A DNA stretch of 64,000 bases from Variovorax flavidus (lineage in GTDB: Bacteria; Pseudomonadota; Gammaproteobacteria; Burkholderiales; Burkholderiaceae_C): assembly GCF_030317145.1 (NCBI RefSeq), contig NZ_JASZYE010000001.1, positions 992,001 through 1,056,000 of the forward strand. Direction: 5' to 3'. The position numbers and the translations under genes were made by a program. The notes under the pieces were generated by a model. It was not told the DNA's origin, did no database searches, and was given only the letters and a program-made list of their open reading frames with translations. Below are positions 25,867 through 36,842 of the stretch, piece by piece; the first letter of the stretch is position 1; each line of letters starts with the position of its first letter.

Positions 25867-26430
25867 CTACAACAGGAACGGCACGAAACGACGCGTGCGG
25901 CGCATGTAGTCGTGGTACGCATCGCCGAAGTACGCAAGGCACTCTTCCTCTTCGCGAATCGCCGTGACGAAGAGCAGCGCCGTCGCCATCAGCACCAAAG
26001 CCAGCCCCATCCACGTGAACTGCTGGAGGAAGGTGCCCCAGGCCAGGCAGATGAGCGACGTGTACATCGGGTGGCGGATGTAGCGAAACGCCCCGGCGGT
26101 TACCAGCGTGCTCGTCCTCTCGAATCCGAGCAGGGCCTCGTCCTGGCGTGCCTCGCCGCGATGGCCCAGGCGAATCAGGAGGTAGACCGCATGGAGCGGG
26201 AGCCAGATCGCGATGATGAGCAGAACCTGTGCCACCGACCGACGCAGCGCGAGCGGGTCGGTCCCCCAGACGGGCAGGTTGATCCAGATGAGCCCCAGGA
26301 TGCACTCCCATGCAAAGAACCGGGAGAAGCCATGCGACCGCGGACGCCTGATGGCTCCACGGGAGGCGTAGAGGAGCACCGAACTCACGACAACGAAGGT
26401 TGGTGCGTAAGCTGCCAGGGGAAGAAGCAT
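25867..26430 (-). CDS. Isoprenylcysteine methyltransferase-like (ICMT/PEMT) membrane protein
   Basis: From the ATG at 26430 the protein has 187 residues and five to six hydrophobic segments. The C-terminal half carries the family signature: GAFRYIRHPMYTSLICLAWGT, then AIREEEECLAYFGDAYHDYMRRTRRFVPFL. These integral-membrane methyltransferases or methyltransferase-like proteins use SAM. Bacterial substrates are mostly unknown (lipids and small thiols are candidates). Confidence 0.85.
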   Translation of the reverse strand: MLLPLAAYAPTFVVVSSVLLYASRGAIRRPRSHGFSRFFAWECILGLIWINLPVWGTDPLALRRSVAQVLLIIAIWLPLHAVYLLIRLGHRGEARQDEALLGFERTSTLVTAGAFRYIRHPMYTSLICLAWGTFLQQFTWMGLALVLMATALLFVTAIREEEECLAYFGDAYHDYMRRTRRFVPFLL

Positions 26431-26540
26431 TGCATCCAATCTACACGGAGATGGCACCCGACCTCCCCATTTTTGGGGATGTCCGGACGCGCGAAGAGCC
26501 AACAAACTCCTCCCCAACCAAACTTGAGCGGGATTTTCGA

Positions 26541-26744
26541 ATGGAATGGGTCCACTGGTTGCTGGTAGTTGCCGTCGCCGCGTGCGCCGGTACCGGGTGG
26601 GTGTTTGTGAGTCTGTCGACGAAGCATCGTGGATGGAAGTCGCTGAACGAGCGGATGGCCGCGCAGGTCACCCAGTCCGCGGAGCTGCTCAGCGAGTGCT
26701 CCGGCAACGGCAAAAGGAGCGGACGCCTCTCCACGATCCGCTGA
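26541..26744 (+). CDS. Small membrane-anchored protein, 67 aa
   Basis: Unrecognised. It starts MEWVHWLLVVAVAACAGTGW, a single N-terminal membrane segment, followed by a charged, amphipathic helix (WKSLNERMAAQVTQSAELL). The ribosome binding site is weak (GGGATTTTCGA). It could be a signal-anchored accessory protein; support is modest. Confidence 0.45.
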   Translation: MEWVHWLLVVAVAACAGTGWVFVSLSTKHRGWKSLNERMAAQVTQSAELLSECSGNGKRSGRLSTIR

Positions 26745-26860
26745 CCGAAGGGCTCCGGCGCGCCTGCGCGCTCCGGCAGACGCCCTGGCTGGTACATTGC
26801 CTTGCGCCCCCGGCGTTGCGACTGCGCGCCGGGCCCAGCCTCGACAGGAGACCCCCAGCC

Positions 26861-27451
26861 ATGCGACAAGCGATCGAACGACTGATCGGCATCATGGAGG
26901 CGATGGTCGCGGACGATCATCTCCACGACCTGGAAATCGAATTCCTCAAGACCTGGCTCGCCCAGTACCCCGAGGTTGCGCAGGTGTGGCCCGGCAGTGC
27001 GGTCAGCGGCGCGATCGAAACTGTCCTGTCGGACGGCCACGTGAGCGAGGACGAGCGCGCCTACCTGATGACCACGCTCAAGCAGCTGGCGTCCGACGAG
27101 TTCGCATTCAGTGACCGGGACGGCGCGGCCGAATTCGCACTTTCGCTGGACAACGCCGTCGAGATCACCCTTCGCGACTCGCTGGTCTGCCTGGCGGGCG
27201 ATTTTCTCCATGGGACGAAGCCCGCATGCGAGCGGCTTCTGGAGCGGGCTGGCGGTTGGCCGGCCGCAGTCGTCAGCCGGAACGTCCGCTACCTGGTCGT
27301 CGGGTCCAAGGTCCCGGCCAACTGGGCCGAGACGCCCCTCGGACAGACGATCAAGGATGCGCTGGCCTTGCGGCAGGCCGGCCACGCCATCGCGATCGTC
27401 TCGGAGCGACGCTGGCTCGAATCCATGGCCGGAAGAGCGACGACGCCCTGA
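26861..27451 (+). CDS. BRCT-domain protein with TerB-like N-terminal helices
   Basis: The 196-residue protein has two parts. Residues 1-100 are helical with regularly placed acidic pairs (MVADDHLHDLEIEFLKTWL and VLSDGHVSEDERAYLMTTL), as in TerB/DjlA-type domains. Residues about 108-190 form a BRCT-like fold: VCLAGDFLHGTKPACERLLERAGG, then VRYLVVGSK and a terminal ERRWLE helix with the conserved Trp. BRCT modules bind phosphopeptides or DNA ends and usually occur in NAD-dependent DNA ligase. This stand-alone protein has no ligase parts. AGGAG precedes the ATG. Confidence 0.78.
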   Translation: MRQAIERLIGIMEAMVADDHLHDLEIEFLKTWLAQYPEVAQVWPGSAVSGAIETVLSDGHVSEDERAYLMTTLKQLASDEFAFSDRDGAAEFALSLDNAVEITLRDSLVCLAGDFLHGTKPACERLLERAGGWPAAVVSRNVRYLVVGSKVPANWAETPLGQTIKDALALRQAGHAIAIVSERRWLESMAGRATTP

Positions 27452-27542
27452 GCGACGCCGGTGCCTATCCACATTGAGGTTGACGGCTGCGATGCCCGGG
27501 CGCTCAATGGAGCTTCCCCCGATAACGACTGGAGCGCCACAC

Positions 27543-27860
27543 ATGAAGACCTCTTCAGTCGCGGCGTTGGCCGTCAGTTGCGCATTCGTTCTCGGCTGCG
27601 ACATGCAGCCGAGCGTCCTGTTCGTGGCGACCGGAAGCGCGTTCCACATGCTGCAACTGACGGACGCGCAGGAAGAATGCGCCAGCCCATTCCGGATCTG
27701 CTTCCTGAACTCATGGGACGGCGGGACTGCCCGGGGCTGCTGGGTCCGCGAGCAGTCCAACGTGCGCGCCCGCTTTCCGGGCACGAATGACAAGCTGATC
27801 CCCGTGACGGAGTTCCGGCGCACGACGCTGGCCGACTACCGGAACGCCGAGCTGGAGTAG
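27543..27860 (+). CDS. Hypothetical lipoprotein, 105 aa
   Basis: The protein begins MKTSSVAALAVSCAFVLGCD, a lipoprotein signal with lipobox VLGC (Cys about 19). A short domain with three further cysteines follows (EECASPFRICFLN, RGCWVRE), suggesting disulfides in the periplasm. I do not recognise the family. It lies between the BRCT gene and the 3' end of pgaD, which is convergent. Confidence 0.6.
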   Translation: MKTSSVAALAVSCAFVLGCDMQPSVLFVATGSAFHMLQLTDAQEECASPFRICFLNSWDGGTARGCWVREQSNVRARFPGTNDKLIPVTEFRRTTLADYRNAELE

Positions 27861-27882
27861 GCCGAGACAGGCCCCCTCGAAC

Positions 27883-28377
27883 TCAGGCCATCGGCCCGGC
27901 AGATGCGCCCGTGATGCGGCCCTCGCCGTCGTAAAGCACATGCAGGCGGCGCGCCTCGCGCCACAGGGACAAGTCCGACGCCGACAACCCCGCAGCAGCG
28001 AATTGCGCGTCGGGTTGCAATGCAGCGACATCCTGATCGGCGCTAGGCTGCCGCCGCAGGTGGTGCCGCTGCCAGACCCCCGCAAAAGCCAGAGCCACGA
28101 CAAAGCCCCCTGCGACCCAGAGATAGGGCCGCAAGTCCACCGCGAAGTCGACGTCGATCCAGCGTTCGAGATAGACCCTGGCCGAGGGACTCAGCCACAC
28201 CACGGCCGCCACAACAGGTCCCCGCAACAGCCACAGAAACGCCATCCAGGCCAACAGGGTCAGGACGAGGTCGCGCAAGCGCATCCACCATGGCGCCGCA
28301 GCCGGCAGGATGCGCGGGGGCCACTGCGACGGAGGCACCAGTCGCAACGGCAAAGGCTTGTCTATCTGGTCGGCCAT
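27883..28377 (-). CDS. pgaD: PGA biosynthesis protein PgaD
   Basis: A 164-residue membrane protein and the last gene of the pga operon, starting 7 bp after pgaC. Two hydrophobic segments lie near the N-terminus (DLVLTLLAWMAFLWLLRG and LWVAGGFVVALAFAGVWQ), typical of PgaD. PgaD assists the PgaC synthase, and the pair responds to cyclic di-GMP in E. coli. Sequence conservation in this family is low, so the call leans on position and topology. Confidence 0.82.
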   Translation of the reverse strand: MADQIDKPLPLRLVPPSQWPPRILPAAAPWWMRLRDLVLTLLAWMAFLWLLRGPVVAAVVWLSPSARVYLERWIDVDFAVDLRPYLWVAGGFVVALAFAGVWQRHHLRRQPSADQDVAALQPDAQFAAAGLSASDLSLWREARRLHVLYDGEGRITGASAGPMA

Positions 28378-28384
28378 GGCGAAC

Positions 28385-29638
28385 TCAGCGCACGCCCCTG
28401 TCGGGACTCACCCATGTCCCGCGCATGCGGCCCATGTGCCAGAGGGCTCGCGGCAGGCCCACGAGCGATGTCAGGACCTGGCCAACCCAGAACACCAGCG
28501 GATACCAGACGATCCAGAGCAGCGAGCGAAACATGCCTCGTTCGAAGCGCTCGTCGATCCACGCACCCGTGAAGGCCTGTGCCAGATACACCAGGGCAAA
28601 GACCTGGCCCCATTCCCGGGGAAAGGGCTCCAGGGCCGGCCAGTAGCCGGGCAGGACAAGCCCCCATTCGGCGAGCAACGGACGCACGCCCCAGGCCAGC
28701 GTTCCGATCGTGATCGAGTACGCCCAGAAGATCGCGACCATGTAGTTGAGCCACACCAGCACCATGCGCGGTTGGGTCATCAAGGTGGGGAGCACCTTGA
28801 GCATCACCGCTGCGCCGCCTTCGCTCCACCGGACCCGCTGGCGCCAGAGCCCGCCCAGGGTCTCGGGCATCAGGATCCAGCACAGCGCCTTGGGCTCGAA
28901 GGCCAGCCGCCAGCCGGCCAACTGGATGCGCCAACTCACATCCACGTCGTCCGTCAGGGCCTCGCGCGACCACCAGCCCGCGTCCTGCAACGCGCGCTTG
29001 CGAAAGGCGCAGATCACGCCGCTGACGGTAAAGAGCGACCCATACACAGTCTGCGCACGCTTGATGAGTCCCACGAGGCTGGAGAACTCGCCGACCTGGA
29101 GGCGCCCGAGGAGCGTCGCCCGGTTGCGCACGCGCGGATTGCCGGTGAGCCCTCCGATCCGCGCATCGGTCTGAAAGCGCCGCACCAGCCAGGTCAACGC
29201 GTGGGGATCGAGCAAGGCGTCACCGTCGATGCACACCAGAAGTTCATGGCGCGCGGCCAATGCGCCCGCATTCATGGCCGTGGCCTTGCCTTGATTGCTG
29301 GCGAGGTGCACCACGCGCAGCGTGGGCATCTGGAGAGTCAGCGCATCGAGCCATGCGCCGGTCTGGTCGGTCGAGCCGTCGTTGATGGCGATGACTTCGA
29401 AGTCCGGGTATTCGATCCGCGTCAGCGCCCAGAAAGTCTCTGCCAACTGCAGCGCCTCGTTGTGGCACGGTATCAATACGGACACCCCTGGGTAGGCCGC
29501 CAGTGCCGGCGGCACGTCGGGCGCCGGCTCGTGGCGCCCGCGCAGCCACGCATAGAGCGCGCCGCCGGCAATCCAGTAGATCGCAGCCACGAACGGATAG
29601 CCGAAGCAGAAGGCAGTGATGAAGTCCTGGAAACTCAT
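28385..29638 (-). CDS. pgaC: Poly-beta-1,6-N-acetylglucosamine synthase PgaC
   Basis: From the ATG at 29638 the protein has 417 residues. An N-terminal membrane segment is followed by a family 2 glycosyltransferase domain: VSVLIPCHNEALQLAETFWAL, INDGSTDQTGAWLD, and the acceptor/processivity motifs DVDVSWRIQLAGW and QRVRWSEGG. C-terminal membrane segments complete the pore. It polymerises UDP-GlcNAc into PGA at the inner membrane. It begins 5 bp after pgaB. Confidence 0.93.
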   Translation of the reverse strand: MSFQDFITAFCFGYPFVAAIYWIAGGALYAWLRGRHEPAPDVPPALAAYPGVSVLIPCHNEALQLAETFWALTRIEYPDFEVIAINDGSTDQTGAWLDALTLQMPTLRVVHLASNQGKATAMNAGALAARHELLVCIDGDALLDPHALTWLVRRFQTDARIGGLTGNPRVRNRATLLGRLQVGEFSSLVGLIKRAQTVYGSLFTVSGVICAFRKRALQDAGWWSREALTDDVDVSWRIQLAGWRLAFEPKALCWILMPETLGGLWRQRVRWSEGGAAVMLKVLPTLMTQPRMVLVWLNYMVAIFWAYSITIGTLAWGVRPLLAEWGLVLPGYWPALEPFPREWGQVFALVYLAQAFTGAWIDERFERGMFRSLLWIVWYPLVFWVGQVLTSLVGLPRALWHMGRMRGTWVSPDRGVR

Positions 29639-29643
29639 GCGAA

Positions 29644-31422
29644 TCACCGTCGCAATGGAAACTTGGACGCAGACACGGCCGGCCCCACGACGGCTGCGGC
29701 GGGTACATCGGCAACCGGGTCGTCGGGGCACCACCCGAAGGACACGCCGCCGTGGCGCTGGAAGTCGATGGAAGTCCGGGCGAGCCGCGTGGCATCCGGC
29801 GGCGCGGCGCCAGTGAACCAGCGCGCCAGAGCGGGATCGACGGGCGCGACGCGCGTGTCGGCGACCGGATCATCGAAGCCAGCCGGAACCAGGCTCAGGT
29901 TCGCCAGCGGATGCGCGGCGGCCGTATACGCAGGCGCCAGCCACAGCAGTTCGAGCCCCGGTCGCGCATCGTCCAGCACAGCGAACGCCCTCCAGCCCCA
30001 CGCGTCCGCATCGGAAGCCTCGCCCAGCGCCTTCAACATCGACTGGCGCCGGGCACGCACCACCCATGCGGCCTGGTTCGGCCGCGTGCCGGGGCGGTGC
30101 ACATACAGCGGCGGCGGGTCGTCGAAGCGCATCGGCCGCAAAGGCGCCGCCGCGCCTTCGAGCAGCCACCCGTCCAGCGGCACCATGGCGCCGAGGTCCT
30201 CGTAGAGGCGCAACACCCGCGATTCGTCGCCCAACGTGGCCAGCGCGGCGCGGTGCGGCAGGCGGGCATACACCTTCACGCCGGCGCGCGTGCGCATCTG
30301 CCAGGCGACGCGGGAGAGCCAGTCGCCCGCCAAGGGGAGTTCCCGCGTCGGAAACCAGGCGCTGGTGATGCGTCCCTGGGCATCGACGCGCACCGCATCG
30401 ACCACCAGACCCGTGATGCCCAGCGCGCGCACGCGCTCGATCGCGCGGCCCAGTCGCTCGTTGCTCGCCTCCTCGTCGCCGGCCCACAGCGCAGCGGGGT
30501 CGAGGCAGACGAGACGATCCACGCGGATCTCGTCCGGATCGGGCGTGAGGCTCCGTACGAGTTCGGCGAGCGGCGGGTTGTACGTGGGCAGGTATCGCGC
30601 CACTCTCAAGGGCTCACGCACGCTGGCCGGACCTTCGTCGAGCACCAGCGCGAATTCGAAGCCTTGATGCTGCGCCGCTCGCGTCCCGACCGCGTTGTAG
30701 CGGCCGTAGGGCCACACCATCGCACGCGGAGCGCGTCCCAGTTCGCGTCGCTGCGCAGCACTGCCGGTAGAGAGATCGGCTCCGACCGCTGCCGCGAAAT
30801 CCGCCTCGCTCTGATAGCCGGCACCCGGCGCATAGCTGCGGGTCACTGCGGCGGGCATGGTGTTGCCCTGCGGGTTGCCGACGACCTCGACATGCAATGC
30901 CCGTGAATGCAACGCGAACTCGACCAGCCCGGAATCCTGCATTTCGCGGGCCTGCCCCCAGGTGATGAAGTGCTCGCGCGGCACCCAGCGGTTGCCGTAG
31001 CGCACCGGGGAGCCTGCGGGCGCATCCATCCATTCACCGACCAGTGCCGCGACGATCGGGAACCCGTAGGCCAGCGCCAACGGATAGGCCCGCGTGTACA
31101 GGCTGCGATAGCCGTCGTCGAAGGTGAGGAGCACTGACTTGGCCGGCAGCGCCTTCTCGCCGCTTCGCGCGCGCGCGATGTCATCGAGCGACACGGCGGT
31201 CCAGCCGTTGCCGCGCAACCAGTCGAAGAAGCTCACCAGGCGATCGGCGGTGATGGCGTCGTCATCCAGCTCGCCCGGGGTATCGACCACGTCGTGGAAG
31301 GCGATGGCTGCAAAGTTGGGCGGCTCCGCGAGCGCGGACCCGCCAGCCAGGCACAGGCCGGCCATCGCCAGCACGCGCACGAAGCGGTACAGGGCGCCGA
31401 TGGAGGGATGGACGGTGCTCAT
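29644..31422 (-). CDS. pgaB: PGA deacetylase PgaB
   Basis: From the ATG at 31422 the protein has 592 residues. The signal peptide ends GGSALAE and has no lipobox, unlike E. coli PgaB. The NodB-type polysaccharide deacetylase domain (about 35-270) contains AIAFHDVVD, SVLLTFDDGYRSLYTRAYP and EFALHSRALH. A C-terminal glycoside-hydrolase-like domain (about 290-592) begins around LVCLDPAALWAGDEEASNERL. Partial deacetylation is needed for PGA export. The start overlaps the end of pgaA by ATGA. Confidence 0.92.
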   Translation of the reverse strand: MSTVHPSIGALYRFVRVLAMAGLCLAGGSALAEPPNFAAIAFHDVVDTPGELDDDAITADRLVSFFDWLRGNGWTAVSLDDIARARSGEKALPAKSVLLTFDDGYRSLYTRAYPLALAYGFPIVAALVGEWMDAPAGSPVRYGNRWVPREHFITWGQAREMQDSGLVEFALHSRALHVEVVGNPQGNTMPAAVTRSYAPGAGYQSEADFAAAVGADLSTGSAAQRRELGRAPRAMVWPYGRYNAVGTRAAQHQGFEFALVLDEGPASVREPLRVARYLPTYNPPLAELVRSLTPDPDEIRVDRLVCLDPAALWAGDEEASNERLGRAIERVRALGITGLVVDAVRVDAQGRITSAWFPTRELPLAGDWLSRVAWQMRTRAGVKVYARLPHRAALATLGDESRVLRLYEDLGAMVPLDGWLLEGAAAPLRPMRFDDPPPLYVHRPGTRPNQAAWVVRARRQSMLKALGEASDADAWGWRAFAVLDDARPGLELLWLAPAYTAAAHPLANLSLVPAGFDDPVADTRVAPVDPALARWFTGAAPPDATRLARTSIDFQRHGGVSFGWCPDDPVADVPAAAVVGPAVSASKFPLRR

Positions 31423-33470
31423 CTTCCGAACCTGTGCTGGAGCTTCATGTAGGCACGCGCCGAGCGTTCGCGCTCGCCGTCGTACACGTTGCTCGCCCAT
31501 TCGACGCCCCAGGTCAGTTCGGTCCAGGGGTCGTTGCGCCAGGTCTGCTCGTAGGCGATGCCACCCACGCCGTATGCTCCAAAGCCGCGCTGATCGAAGA
31601 CGCCCACGGTCAGCCGCAGGCGTTGCACCAGTGCACGCTCGTAGGCGCGCCGAATGACGTGCTCCACCCTCATTTCCAGTGTGGGAAGCCATGCTTCCAG
31701 CGGATTGAAGTAAGGCGTGCCGGGCAGGCTGTTGCGCTGCCATTCGACGCGGGGCATGAGCGCGATGTCCACGTGGGGGCGCACCAGCAGGTGCATCACG
31801 CCATCGATCGTGACCTGCTCGCGCCGGTTGCTGTCGCTGAAGTCCATGTGCTGCGCCTGCAGGCCCACCTGCGTGGATGCATTCCATGCATAGCGCAGCC
31901 CGCCCCGCACCGAATCGGCGCTGATCCCATGAAAGTTCGCACGCAGGGGCGTGTCCGGTGAATCCTTCGCGGCGTCCGCCAGCAAGGTCCAGCGATCGTT
32001 GGGCTCCCACTGTGCCGCGAGCGATCCGCCGGAGCTGTTCAGCGAGCCTGTCTGGGACCAGCCCAACGCCTGCAGCATCCAGTCCGGCCAGCGCGCCTGC
32101 ACGCCGCCGCCGAAACGGTGCCGCGTGGCGCGCCCCTCCTGCAGCGAATCCGAGCTGGTGTCGGCCAGTCCGACCAGACGCCAGGTGCCGGCCATCACCG
32201 AGGACTGGACCTGGAGGCTCGCGTCCGTGCCGGCACCGGGCCCCCGAAGGGCCTGACTCGACACCTGCCTGCCTCCGAGCTCGAAGCTCACGCTGGGGCC
32301 CAGTTCCGCTTCGAGTTCCCGCCGCACCTGCTGCACCTCCGGCTTGTCCCTGCCGGCGTCCAGCAGCGGCGAGAGCCGCTCTTCGGCCCGCAACAAGCGA
32401 TGGCGGCGCGTGTCCGAGGCGACCTGCTGGACGCGGATGCCGAAGTCGTCGGGCGCCAGGGCGGCGGCAATGTCGATCTCATCTTCGGCCTGCCGGGGCC
32501 AGCCCTGCTGCGCCGCGATATCCGCGGCCTGAGCGCGCAGCCAAGGCAGCGCCGGCGCGCCCTCCTTCAGCGGAACGATGCGTTCCCAGGCCGCCGCGGA
32601 CATGCCGGCATAGCTGTGCATGGCGGCATCGAGTGCGCGCGCGTCGAGCCAGGCCTCGTTTTCCTCCGGCGTCTGCAACTCGCCCGCACGGCGCCACGGG
32701 GGCCCCGCGGCAGCCACCAGCGCATCGACCGTGGCAAAGGCCGCGTCGAAGTCCTCGCTTTCCTCCTCCGCATAGGCGCGCCCGGCCATGAGCGACCGCC
32801 ATGGACCGTCCTTGTCCTCGCGCTCGGCCGGAGTCATGCGCTCCAGAGCCTGCTGATAGACACGCCGTGCGTCCGCCGGGCGTCGCAAGGCAAGCAGCGC
32901 GTCGGCCTCCGCCTGCAGTACATACACGGGGATGTCATCCCCTCCCGCGCGCAGCAGGCCCACCTGGTCGACGGCTTCCTGCCAGCGCTGGCGCTGGCGC
33001 AGTGCGACTGCCCGGTCGCGCTGCAGGCGGGTGACGAGACCGGCATCCGGCGGTTGGGCGGAGCGCGCCTCCGCCAGCAGTGCGTCGATGCGGGCCAGCG
33101 CGGAATCCACGTCCCGGAGACGCTCCCGCGGGTCCGGCGATTGCGAAGGGACATCGATGGCCCATCGCAATCGCTGCCCGGCCGCGCGGCTTTCGACGCC
33201 CGCATCCGTCCGCTCGCCCAGCACATGCGCCGCACCGCTGGGGCCGCCCAGTTCCATGAGAACGTCGGCAAGGGCCTGGGCGGTCTCGGCACTTCCGGGT
33301 TGCATGCGCCACGCCTGCGCGATGGCAAGGAGCGCCGCGTAGCGATCCCCGGCCCGCAAGGCGGTACGGCCGCGCTCGAGCAGCGCCGAAGCACCCATCG
33401 CAGGATCGACCTGCGGCGGCACGGTCTGACCGGCGGCACACCCCAGCGCCAGCATCGGGGCCATCGCCAT
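31419..33470 (-). CDS. pgaA: PGA outer-membrane porin PgaA
   Basis: The protein (683 residues from ATG 33470) has an N-terminal export signal, a helical TPR-like repeat region (about 15-350) rich in Ala/Arg, and a C-terminal beta-barrel of about 290 residues ending in aromatic-alternating strands and KLQHRFGR. This is the PgaA layout: TPRs bind PgaB and the barrel exports the polymer. The start is uncertain. A TTG at 33536 in the same frame would add a basic segment (WQARLKF) before the hydrophobic core and make a better signal peptide, but it lies inside an FNR-like box. First gene of pgaABCD. Confidence 0.88.
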   Translation of the reverse strand: MAMAPMLALGCAAGQTVPPQVDPAMGASALLERGRTALRAGDRYAALLAIAQAWRMQPGSAETAQALADVLMELGGPSGAAHVLGERTDAGVESRAAGQRLRWAIDVPSQSPDPRERLRDVDSALARIDALLAEARSAQPPDAGLVTRLQRDRAVALRQRQRWQEAVDQVGLLRAGGDDIPVYVLQAEADALLALRRPADARRVYQQALERMTPAEREDKDGPWRSLMAGRAYAEEESEDFDAAFATVDALVAAAGPPWRRAGELQTPEENEAWLDARALDAAMHSYAGMSAAAWERIVPLKEGAPALPWLRAQAADIAAQQGWPRQAEDEIDIAAALAPDDFGIRVQQVASDTRRHRLLRAEERLSPLLDAGRDKPEVQQVRRELEAELGPSVSFELGGRQVSSQALRGPGAGTDASLQVQSSVMAGTWRLVGLADTSSDSLQEGRATRHRFGGGVQARWPDWMLQALGWSQTGSLNSSGGSLAAQWEPNDRWTLLADAAKDSPDTPLRANFHGISADSVRGGLRYAWNASTQVGLQAQHMDFSDSNRREQVTIDGVMHLLVRPHVDIALMPRVEWQRNSLPGTPYFNPLEAWLPTLEMRVEHVIRRAYERALVQRLRLTVGVFDQRGFGAYGVGGIAYEQTWRNDPWTELTWGVEWASNVYDGERERSARAYMKLQHRFGR

Positions 33471-33522
33471 GAACTTGAGTCTGGCTTGCCAGCCGATGCC
33501 GGAGGCGTCACGATGGATGCAG

Positions 33523-33536
33523 TTGGCGAAGGTCAA
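33523..33536. promoter_or_regulatory. FNR/DNR-like box between pgaA and a universal stress protein gene
   Basis: TTGGCGAAGGTCAA matches the TTGAC-N4-GTCAA form of Dnr/FNR sites with one changed half-site base. Its centre is 42 bp from a start site that would serve pgaA (around 33488), but too close to the stress protein gene for class II activation. It may therefore act on pgaA or repress the other side. Confidence 0.35.
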
Positions 33537-33571
33537 TGCGTCAACGCATCGATGGTTGAGGAGTCCCGACC

Positions 33572-34033
33572 ATGTACCAGCGAATCCTTGTCCCTCTCGA
33601 CGGCAGCGACACCTCGCTGGCCGGTCTCGACGAGGCGGTGCGCCTGGCCCTGTTGCACGGCGCCACGCTGCGGCTGGTGCATGCGTTCAACACCTTCAAG
33701 TTCAGGCCGGGCCACGCATCTCACGCGTCCTACGCCTCGCTGCTGCCGGAGATGAAGGCGGAAGGCGAACGGCTTCTGCAGCAAGGCCGCGAGCGCGCCG
33801 AGCGCAGCGGCGCAAAGGTCGAGACGAAGCTGCTCGTGTCGCTGACCCTGAGCCTGTCGGAACTGGTCGCCGAAGACGCCGAGGACTGGAAGGCCGATCT
33901 CATCGTGGCGGGAACGCGCGGCCGCAAGGGCATCGAGCGCATCCTGTGGGGAAGCGAGGCGCAGCACGTCACGCGCATGGCAACCATGCCTGTCCTGCTG
34001 GTCCAGGCGCCCGAGACCGGCGCGACTGGATAG
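33572..34033 (+). CDS. Universal stress protein (UspA family)
   Basis: A 153-residue single-domain Usp starting MYQRILVPLDGSDTSLAGLD. The nucleotide-binding loop reads VAGTRGRKGIERILWGSEAQ and differs from the strict G-x2-G-x9-G(S/T) motif in its second half, so ATP binding is less certain. A GAGGAG site lies 9 bp before the ATG. It resembles the stress protein at 11117-11638 and sits at the edge of the stress/fermentation island. Confidence 0.92.
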   Translation: MYQRILVPLDGSDTSLAGLDEAVRLALLHGATLRLVHAFNTFKFRPGHASHASYASLLPEMKAEGERLLQQGRERAERSGAKVETKLLVSLTLSLSELVAEDAEDWKADLIVAGTRGRKGIERILWGSEAQHVTRMATMPVLLVQAPETGATG

Positions 34034-34070
34034 GCCCGGACAGGCTGCGGGGCGCATCGGGGTCAGTACG

Positions 34071-34937
34071 TCAGTACTTCTCTTCGATGTACCTCACCGG
34101 ATGGGTGGACTCGCGACGGTTGTCGATCTTGTTGCGCTTGGGCAGCTTGACCTTCTCCCGGGGCACCTCGCGATAGGGAACCTTGCTCAGGAAATGCGAA
34201 ATGATGTTGAGGCGCGCACGGCGCTTGTCGTCCGACCTCGCGACATGCCACGGAGCGAACTCGGTGTCGGTGGCCGCGAACATGTCGTCCCTCGCACGCG
34301 AGTAGTCGTTCCAGCGGCCATAGGACTTGATGTCCATCGGCGACAGCTTCCAGATCTTGCGCAGGTCGTGGATGCGGCCCTCCAGGCGGCGAGTCTGCTC
34401 CTCGGGGCTGACTTCGAGCCAGTACTTGAGCAGGATGACGCCTGAATCCAGGATGGCGCGCTCGACCAGCGGTACCCCACGCAGGAACTCCTGGGCCATC
34501 TCCTCCGTGCAGAAGCCCATCACGCGCTCCACGCCGGCGCGGTTGTACCAGCTGCGGTCGAAGATCACGACCTCGCCCGCGGCCGGCAGATGCGGCAGAT
34601 AGCGCTGGATGTACATCTGGCTTTTCTCGCGCTCGGTCGGCGCCGGCAGCGCAACCACGCGAAACACGCGTGGACTCACGCGCTCGGTGATCGCCTTGAT
34701 GGTGCCGCCCTTGCCCGCGCCGTCGCGCCCCTCGAACACGATGCAGATCTTGAGCCCCTTGTGCACCACCCACTGTTGCAGCTTGACGAGCTCGACGTGC
34801 AGGCGCTCCAGTTCCTTGTCGTACTGGCTCTGCTTGAGCCTGCCCTTGGAGGGATCGGCGTCCTTGGCCTTCGGTTCGTCGCGCACGGCGACCGGCTCGT
34901 TCTCCTGCTTGTCCGTCGGTCGGTGTTTCAGCTGCAT
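34071..34937 (-). CDS. ppk2: Polyphosphate kinase 2 (PPK2)
   Basis: From the ATG at 34937 the protein has 288 residues. A 45-residue charged N-terminus precedes the PPK2 domain with Walker A CIVFEGRDGAGKGGTIKAI, Walker B VVIFDRSWYNRAGVERVMGF, and the lid region VSPEEQTRRLEGRIHDLRKIWKLSP. PPK2 enzymes use polyphosphate to phosphorylate NDP or NMP, making nucleotide triphosphates when respiration is limited. It is divergent from the SulP gene across a shared operator (34972-35047). GAGG lies upstream of the ATG; a GTG three codons earlier is possible. Confidence 0.92.
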   Translation of the reverse strand: MQLKHRPTDKQENEPVAVRDEPKAKDADPSKGRLKQSQYDKELERLHVELVKLQQWVVHKGLKICIVFEGRDGAGKGGTIKAITERVSPRVFRVVALPAPTEREKSQMYIQRYLPHLPAAGEVVIFDRSWYNRAGVERVMGFCTEEMAQEFLRGVPLVERAILDSGVILLKYWLEVSPEEQTRRLEGRIHDLRKIWKLSPMDIKSYGRWNDYSRARDDMFAATDTEFAPWHVARSDDKRRARLNIISHFLSKVPYREVPREKVKLPKRNKIDNRRESTHPVRYIEEKY

Positions 34938-34971
34938 GGCATCCACCTCGCTCTTCTACGTCGTGTCCGTC

Positions 34972-35047
34972 AAGGTAGCGCAGCGCGCCGGGGGCGCAAA
35001 TCCTACTTAGGTCGGATTTCCACGCCTGCGTGCCACGGCGCAAGCTC
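34972..35047. promoter_or_regulatory. Bidirectional operator/promoter, site A (ppk2 / sulP)
   Basis: The core at 34999-35018 reads AATCCTACTTAGGTCGGATT, with inverted AATCC/GGATT ends. On the plus side a possible -10 (CAAGCT, 35041-35046) lies 35.5 bp from the centre of the 21-bp core with its leading A (34998-35018). On the minus side TACCTT (complement of 34972-34977) lies 33.5 bp from it. Both distances are exactly the same at site B (49853-49928). The core abuts the -35 position, the geometry of a class II activator. See findings. Confidence 0.65.
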
Positions 35048-35072
35048 ATGCCACAGGCTCCACGCTGGCCGC

Positions 35073-36827
<1,755 letters not shown>

Positions 36828-36842
36828 CCTGAAGGATGAAGC

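Noticed and set aside
33471..33536. TTG start for pgaA at 33536
   Set aside because: It would improve the signal peptide, but has no ribosome binding site and lies inside a candidate FNR-type box; kept only as an alternative.
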